Shown in pieces: positions 58,111-64,000 of a stretch of 64,000 bases of DNA (its first letter is position 1; the number at the start of each line of letters is the position of its first letter). Origin of the DNA: Podocnemis expansa (lineage: Eukaryota; Chordata; Testudines; Podocnemididae). The notes beneath the pieces were generated by a model. That model did no database searches and had not been told where the DNA came from. It saw nothing but the letters and a program-made list of their open reading frames with translations. Made by a program: the position numbers and the translations under genes. Location of the stretch: NCBI GenBank assembly GCA_007922195.1, contig ML681991.1:48742476-48806475 (forward strand). Reading direction: 5' to 3'.

Positions 58111-58550
58111 TAAATGCTGTCAGTGATAATTAGCTGGCTTCCCTGTGAACTGTAACTCTGCATGTAGAACACAGGAGATGAGGGTATTAGGCAGAATTGT
58201 GACACCTAGGATCCTGATTGAATATAACTTTGGTCTTGGGTTGTTTGAAACCCATGGATTAGTTTCTTTTGATTGTATAGCAATTTGGGTAAATTTTAAA
58301 TAAATTGGGTGATTTTAGTAATAAAAAACTTTAAATAATTTATATTAACTTTTCATTGGTCTAGATTTTTCAATAATTTTTGTTGCACGAGTTTGCACAC
58401 AAATTTTATTCAGAAAAAGTTTTGCACACGGGTTGAAAATTTTGCACACAAGCCGCCAAACCTTAGAGGGAACATTGGTGTGGACAGCACTCAGGAGGCT
58501 CCACAGAGGAGGCAGACTGCTGCCCTGTGCTGTCTGCATCAATCTCTACC

Positions 58551-58582
58551 TTTCCTCACTGCAGGTTGATCCAGCAACAGAC
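58551..58582 (+). promoter_or_regulatory. splice acceptor in RNase 5'UTR and start context
   Basis: TTTCCTCACTGCAG|GTTGATCC ends an intron at 58564. RNase A superfamily genes usually have one non-coding exon, an intron, and a single coding exon, which fits. The first ATG (58583) has A at -3 and G at +4; a second in-frame ATG two codons on has GCCATGG context. Confidence 0.65.
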
Positions 58583-59029
58583 ATGGCCATGGCCCTGAGG
58601 GGACCCTGCCCCTTACTCTTCTTGACCCTTGCCTTGCTGGCCACCTGCCTGGCCCTAGCCTCGGGAGAGTCCCGCTATGAGAAGTTCCTACGGCAGCATG
58701 TGGATCCCTCTGACCCCAGCCCCACGGACCCTCGGCGCTTCTGCAACCTCCTCATGCAGCGCCGGGAGATGGCCACTGCAAGCAGCTGCAAACACCTCAA
58801 TACCTTCATCCACAGCAGCGCTGAGCAGATTGGCACCATCTGTGGGGCTGGGGGGGAGCCAGCTGGTGGGGATCTGCGCCTCAGTGAAGACCCCTTCCCA
58901 CTCACTGTCTGCAAACTCCAGGGTGGTGCCGATCCGCCCAACTGTGATTACAGTGGCTCCAACAGTGTCCAGAGGATCATTATTGCCTGTGTCAATGGGG
59001 AACCTGTCCACTTTGAGACGCAGGTCTAG
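58583..59029 (+). CDS. secreted RNase A superfamily protein, angiogenin-like
   Basis: An intact 148-residue pre-protein. Residues 1-28 form a signal peptide with a Leu/Ala core, so the enzyme is secreted. The mature part starts near ESRYEKFLRQH. The catalytic triad is His39 (RQH), Lys70 in the signature CKHLNTF, and His143 (PVHFE). Six cysteines (54, 69, 87, 110, 121, 136) predict three disulfides, 54-110, 69-121 and 87-136. The fourth disulfide of pancreatic RNase is absent, as in angiogenins and most non-mammalian members. LTVCKLQGG and NCDY-SGS also follow angiogenin. It cleaves RNA after pyrimidines; angiogenic or antimicrobial roles are known in relatives but not shown here. I chose the 58583 start, not the upstream 58433 in-frame ATG, because a splice acceptor and transposon lie between. 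Which named member (ANG, RNASE4 or other) it matches is not settled. Confidence 0.95.
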   Translation: MAMALRGPCPLLFLTLALLATCLALASGESRYEKFLRQHVDPSDPSPTDPRRFCNLLMQRREMATASSCKHLNTFIHSSAEQIGTICGAGGEPAGGDLRLSEDPFPLTVCKLQGGADPPNCDYSGSNSVQRIIIACVNGEPVHFETQV

Positions 59030-59104
59030 AGTCAGGCTGGGCAGGGACAGTGATCCATGCTCCCATTGGGGGTGCTGAGTCCTTCCACCTAGCCCTGCAT
59101 CTAG

Positions 59105-59590
59105 CCTCAGAGCCTCCTTGGCTCAACCCCCAAATCTTCCTTAGATCCAACGTCTGACCAACCCCAAATCCTGCCTATATCCAACCTCAGATCAATCCCC
59201 AAATCCACTCCAGATTCCACTCCAATTCCTCCTCAGATCAAACCCAAATCCTGCCCATATCCATCCTCAGATCAACCCTTGAATCTCCCTTAGAGTCAAC
59301 CCCAGCCCACCCCCGATCAACCCCGAATGCTACCTAGATCCAAACTCATGTCAACCCTCTGAGTCCTCGTTAGATCCAACCTCCAATCAACCCTGAATCC
59401 TGCCTAGATACAACCTCAGATCAACCCCCAAATTCTGCCCATAGCCACTCTCAGGTCCCCTTTAGATCCAGCCTCAAATTCTCCTTAGCTCAACCCTAAA
59501 TGCTGCCTGGATCCCCGGTCTAGCCTCAAATTAACCCTGAATCCCTCCAAGATACAACCCCCGACCCTTCATGGATCCATCACCACATCT
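59105..59590 (+). repeat. minisatellite downstream of RNase gene
   Basis: Degenerate units containing GATCCAACCTCAGATCAACC and CCAAATCCTGCC recur about every 30-70 bases, beginning about 75 bp after the stop, probably within the 3'UTR. Confidence 0.75.
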
Positions 59591-59689
59591 CCCCTATACC
59601 AGATGTTCGTGACTCATTGAATTGATTTGATGGCCGCCCCCCCCCAGCCATCATTTAAGTATGTAAAGAATGTTAGGGGGAGCAGATGG

Positions 59690-59765
59690 CCCCTTCAATT
59701 CAATTAGATGGCCCCCCTCCAACTCAACTAGATGGCCCCCCTTCAACTTAACTAGATGGCCGTTA
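59690..59765 (+). repeat. short tandem repeat, ~25-bp units
   Basis: Three to four units of TCAACTCAACTAGATGGCCC with small changes. Confidence 0.8.
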
Positions 59766-59799
59766 TCACCCCATTGTCTCCACTGGGCTTGACGTAGGT

Positions 59800-60173
59800 G
59801 GGCACTGCCTAACTGCAAGGTCTTTTGTAATACTGAAGGCATGACTCACATTACCTTTGTTCCCCACATTCCCTGTAATCAGGGAATAGGCGGGAAAAAC
59901 AGCTTAAAAGCTCAGGTTTTGGGGAGCTCAGGCAGAACGGTTCCTGACATCCTGCCTGGCCTGATCACCCAGATGCTGATCTCCTCCACTCACGAGTTCT
60001 TCCCCGAGTGTACCAAAAGTAAACTGCCAGCTGAGTAACGAGTCTCTCTCTTTCTCCTGCCTGTAATGCTGCAGCTGCTGCTGCTGGGATCAGTAAGAAG
60101 TCTACCCCTGCATCTCTCTTTGAAATAAAGCTCTCCCACCTTTCACTGCTGTTTTGACACTGCTCTCTCCTAG
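59800..60173 (+). other. possible LTR or RNase transcript end
   Basis: AATAAAG at 60124-60130 is the first canonical polyA signal after the RNase gene (about 1.1 kb). The stretch also resembles an LTR U3-R-U5 ending CCCTACA at about 60172, but I found no matching start or target duplication. Both readings are open. Confidence 0.3.
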
Positions 60174-60595
60174 CCCTACAGGCTTGTTTGTGCCTTCTGT
60201 CTTCTCCTTACCTTTTTTTTACTTGCTGCTTCACTCTGTGTTATTTAGAGGAGCTCCTGTGTCACCAATTATTTGTGTCCGCTCTGTATCACTTGTTGTA
60301 TTTGTCTCCCCCTAAATCATTTGAACTTGTCTTAAAAGTGTCATTGTGAGTTGCAACATTGTTGTTAGCATAATTGGTAAGCCTTAGAAGTATTAAGCTA
60401 GATGGTAAGATTGTTCCCTTTGGTTCGTAATCCTTAGAGTGGTTTTGCCAAGTTGTTTTGTTCCCCCTTGTGACTCCCCTGAGCAAAATAAACTTTTCCC
60501 ACCCAAATCTTCCATGCCCCCCTTTTTGTTTTCCAAACTCCCCCATGTGCCCCGATTTCCACGCTGTATCCAACTCCTTTTCCCGCAGTTCCCCC

Positions 60596-60915
60596 TTTCC
60601 CTGCAGCAACTCCCCTGTGCCGCCGCTTTCCACGGGTCCGGCTTCCCCAGCCGCTGCTTCCGCTCCCCGCTTCTTACAGCAACTCCCCCGTGCCACTGCT
60701 TTCCACAGCTCCCGCTCCCCCAAGCCGCTCCCTGCGGCAACCCCCCTGTGCCACCGTTTTCAATGGCTCCGGCTTTCCCAGCCGCTGCTGCCACTCCCTG
60801 CTTCTTGTAGCACCCCCCCCCAGCCACTGCTGCCAGCTCCCCACTTCCTGCGGCAAACCCCCGCCCCATGCCACCACTTTCCGTGGCTCCGGCTCCCTCC
60901 AGCTGCTGCTGGCAT
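60596..60915 (+). repeat. C-rich minisatellite, ~57-73-bp units
   Basis: The phrase TTTCCA.GG.TCCGGCTTCCC and the companion GCGGCAACCCCCCTGTGCCA recur near 60627, 60700, 60757 and 60878. Confidence 0.75.
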
Positions 60916-63837
60916 CTCTCGGCCCCTCCCCCCCTTTTTCTTTCTTCTTTCTTTCCTTTTCCTTTTTCTCCCTGTCTTTCCTTTTCTTCCCGCCGCTTCT
61001 ACGGCCCTCTTCCCTACCACTCAACCTCCCCCCACACTTGCCTCTCTTCTTCCTTGAGTCTCTCAAAATTTCAAACTTCTGCCTTCCCTGCTGGTTTTCG
61101 CCCTTCTCTGCCACTGCCTCACACTAAGGTCGCATGGTACCCCCCTCTTTCCTTATATGGTGGTGGAACACCTTTTAAGTAAGTTTGTCTGTAACTGTAA
61201 GCTAGGCTAGTTTTAGCCGAGAACCCCCATTGCCTCCCAACCTGCTGCACTCCACGAAGTTGAGCTCCCTCCACAGAAACCCCATTCTAAAGAAACTGTG
61301 ACAAACACCACACCACACACACATACACTCCCCATCACCCACTTGACACCAACACCCATTTTAATAAAGATTAAAGTGTACCCCACTTGTGCAGTAATTG
61401 CCCCCCAAGATCCTCAAATTTTCAAACCTGCTGGCAGGGTCATCAGCCTCAGATTCCCCTCTGACATGGGGAAGTGAGGTGTTTGCTGGGCTTCTGGGCT
61501 CTGTTGTGATCTCAATAATAAACCATGACCAACAAGTCTTAGGGATTTGTTTGAGTCTGACTCAGGTGTTGCCCTTACTAATGGGTGAGGATTCAGGGCA
61601 GAGTTTTTAAATGCTATTTCAAGGCCCAGCTCCTACAGTTTTCCCAGACCATCTGCTCCTTCCCTGTCCCTGGTCTGTGTGAAATCAAACCTGGGAAATT
61701 CTCCAGCAATAGAGAATGGGCCAAGCCTCCGATGAACCAATAGCCACAAAGGGACCCTGGCAACTCTGTGAAATAAGGCCCAGGAAGATTTCTAACCAGG
61801 CATCCTCCAGAATGTGAACCCAAGAGTCCTAGTGAGCAGTGAGAATGGAAACACTCTGTAACCCTGGACTCTGTGTCCCACTTGTGCCAATCCCAGCAGC
61901 TCAAGACCACTCATTTTTATAAAGTTATTATTAATTCAGAACCAAATCAGAAATCAGTCCAGTTGGGACTTAATCTGCATGGAAGCCAGTTCTCTTTGGA
62001 TTGCACCATCATGGTTAGAATTCAGTACCCTGAGACAGAGTGGGTGGGTTCTCTTCAGCTCCCTGGTCAGCAAATTCTCCTTTGGTAGGTTTACAACCCT
62101 TCTGGGCTTGCACACAGGTTTAAGCCATGTCTCCCTTCTATCCACACAAGACTGCAATCCTAAACTCCCATGGGGTGGGGCAGAGTCCTGCTTTCTAGGT
62201 AGGATTCTGGCCCAGGGGGCGAAAGGGGCATAGGGACAAATGCTGGGTGAGACCTGAGTTTCTTAATGGTTTTTACAGATCTTTCAAGAACCTAAAGATG
62301 ACGTGGGCTAATGGCAATAGCAGAGGAGATTTTAAATGATCAGATGCAAAAGCCGGATGTGCCTGGCAGGGGTTGCAAAGAACCATATTGTGCAAAGGAG
62401 ATTTTACATATGGCTAGAAGTGGAAAAAGGCACAGAGGCTGGGTTCAGAGGAGACACAGTGCTTGTTTGCATTATTGAGTTACAAGGTTTGGGATTATTT
62501 TTATCAGAGCCCTTCACTCTGTGATTTGACAAAGACCCCAAAGCTTCCCTTCAATTAACAGGGGCTGGTTAAAAACAAGGAAGAACAAGTAATTGAAAGG
62601 CATATTTCCACTGAACCTGGGGTCAAGGGCAGGGCCATCCTTAGGATAGGGTGAGAGGGGTAGCTGCCCAGGGTCCCGTGCATTGGGGGGCACCACAGGG
62701 CCACAACACTGTCCCCCACAATGCCAGGGATTGAGTGAGCTGGCCCAAGGTGGCAGCCTGGTTCACAGGGCCGGGTCTGCCATGAGGGCAGAGGAGTGCC
62801 TTGGTGTAAAAGTTGCTTAAGGCAGCCTGTTGTAACACAGTGGATAAGTGTTTCAACAAAGGTGAGTCATCAGGACTAACAATGAAGTGCTAATTGTTGT
62901 TCAAACAACCTCAATGCCTCCTCTCTGAGTCAGTATCTCTTTGGGCTTCTCTCATTCATATGAAAAGAACAGAGGTCACTGGCAAGCAACCTTTGTGGGA
63001 TTTTTTTTAAATCAATAGAATCAATGAAGAGAAGAAAAAATTATGACCACCACCTTATTCTACCATATTTGGTATATGGGGATTGTAGTTATTTTTGAAA
63101 ATTAGGACTTGCCTCTTTTTTCAGTGGGTTGAGAATTCCCTTGCTTGCAACAAACTTATAACTTGTAGATTTTTAATAAAAACTCCAGAGATTTTTTGAC
63201 TGATAATTAAAAAGAGAAGAGAAAGGCAAACTGTTCTAGTAGGAGCCTGGGTTACAAAGTATGGTATCTTTTCTACAATTAGCCTAAGTAACAATAAAAT
63301 CCAAGTCGGGGATGGATCTGCTGGAAGGAGAAGTTATAACAAAGTCCTCATCTGAAGGGGCAAGTGGATAGCCCCATTGTGTTGCTGTCTTATGCATATA
63401 GCCAGGGATCACCAGACAAAGGACAGAGGGCCAGCACCCCTTCAATCACACCATTGTGGACAATTGTATGTTCATGGAAACTCATGCAGACTCAGGGAGC
63501 AGCTGAAGTGCAGAGGTGAAAGTGGAACCCAGAGGGGCTTGTTCAGTTCATGGGATTTGGGAGTGGAGAAGGGCCCAGGACCTGAAGGGACTTGGACAGG
63601 CTCAGCAGCAGACGGGACCTTCTAGGACCTTTCCTTCCAGCCTGGCATTGGCTCTCTTCTCTTTCCTCTGTCTCAGCATCTCCATCTCATTTCTCCACCC
63701 AGTCGCCACCCCACCGCCCAATTGCAAGGAGCTCCCACACACACATGGTCCAGGCTACTACATGCAAGTTTAGAGACTTGACATACTTCCTGATTTGGGA
63801 CAGAAATATGGCATGTGGAATCACCCTCTGCATGGGT
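60916..63837. other. unassigned sequence
   Basis: A pyrimidine-rich patch lies at 60925-61020. Around 62627 CAGGGCCATCCTTAGGA resembles a hAT left end without a partner. No exon is recognised. Confidence 0.4.
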
Positions 63838-64000
63838 GTGTTCTCACAGCCCTCTTATTTTGAAACAACAGAGGTTGTTTCGAAATGAGATTTTGGCTGT
63901 TCACACGACGCACGGTTGTTGCGAAACAACGATTCCCGTTGTTTCGAAACAACCCCGTTGTTGCGAAACTACTTAAACCACATGCGGGAGCGAAACAACC
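63838..64000. mobile_element. Harbinger-type TTCGAA-palindrome MITE, copy 3, cut by window end
   Basis: It begins GTGTGTTCTCACAGCC and continues with GTTGTTTCGAAATGAG, CACGACGCACGGTTGTTGC and GTTGTTTCGAAACAAC, as in the copies at 15483 and 25968. Confidence 0.75.

Larger units (their letters stand above)
56603..58477. mobile_element. CAATGTTCCC-family hAT element, 1.9 kb, upstream of RNase gene
   Basis: CACTGTTCCCTCTAAGG to CCTTAGAGGGAACATTG with a perfect TSD GTGTGGAC (56595-56602, 58478-58485). The left part is CpG-rich and the right part AT-rich with repeated TTTGCACAC words. Penelope fragments (57447-57570, 58000-58110) are inside. No transposase is readable. It ends 105 bp before the RNase start codon. 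Confidence 0.85.

Noticed and set aside
58433..58582. N-terminal 50-residue extension of the RNase frame
   Set aside because: It runs back through the splice acceptor into the transposon end; the signal peptide starts at 58583.
58675..59078. Other open frames over the RNase gene
   Set aside because: Shadows of the real frame, lacking signal peptide and cysteine pattern.
60458..61127. Two long Pro/Phe-rich open frames
   Set aside because: Translation of C-rich minisatellite and pyrimidine patch.

Overview
This is nuclear DNA of a sauropsid, most likely a turtle. The evidence is CR1 retrotransposons ending in ATTCTATG repeats, Penelope, DIRS and hAT elements, and tRNA-Lys-derived SINE heads. 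Genes are intron-split and there is no operon structure. Species cannot be fixed from sequence alone. The window contains two assembly gaps (15723-15822 and 50016-50025).

Only two vertebrate genes can be supported. (1) A purine nucleoside phosphorylase (PNP) gene lies on the minus strand at 18227-20788 (five exons, intact splice sites), with a CpG-rich candidate promoter/first-exon region near 23.7-23.85 kb. Exon 2 carries an in-frame stop and a one-base insertion, and a normally invariant active-site segment in the last exon is altered, so this copy looks eroded. (2) An intact secreted RNase A superfamily gene of angiogenin type lies on the plus strand at 58583-59029, in one coding exon behind a 5'UTR intron acceptor. 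PNP next to an RNase A cluster is also the mammalian arrangement, so the window probably covers a conserved PNP-RNASE neighbourhood.

Almost everything else that can be identified is mobile DNA, often nested and dated by target-site duplications (TSDs). 1.4-7 kb: a small hAT MITE, a tRNA-Pro-like relic, and an old CR1 split first by a MITE and then by a younger CR1. 8.3-11.2 kb: a decayed hAT transposase gene with an intron, split by a G-rich MITE. 12.2-13.1 kb: a cluster of the same MITE family. 15.5-17 kb: a Harbinger MITE inside a Penelope-like element. 19.2-20.2 kb: a solo LTR in PNP intron 3. 25.2-26.9 kb: LTR, SINE and long-TIR elements. 28-36.3 kb: a DIRS-like element split by a 5.2-kb hAT, which holds a solo LTR, which in turn holds another solo LTR and a CR1. 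37.9-42.8 kb: an almost complete CR1. 43-52.8 kb: hAT and Harbinger elements. 53.7-58.5 kb: two hAT elements with perfect TSDs, the second ending about 105 bp before the RNase start codon. 59-61 kb: minisatellites. The last 160 bases begin another Harbinger MITE.

I did not find an undescribed multi-gene system. The points most worth a second look are the eroded PNP, the RNase gene with a transposon directly upstream, the intron-bearing hAT transposase relic, and the datable nested insertions.
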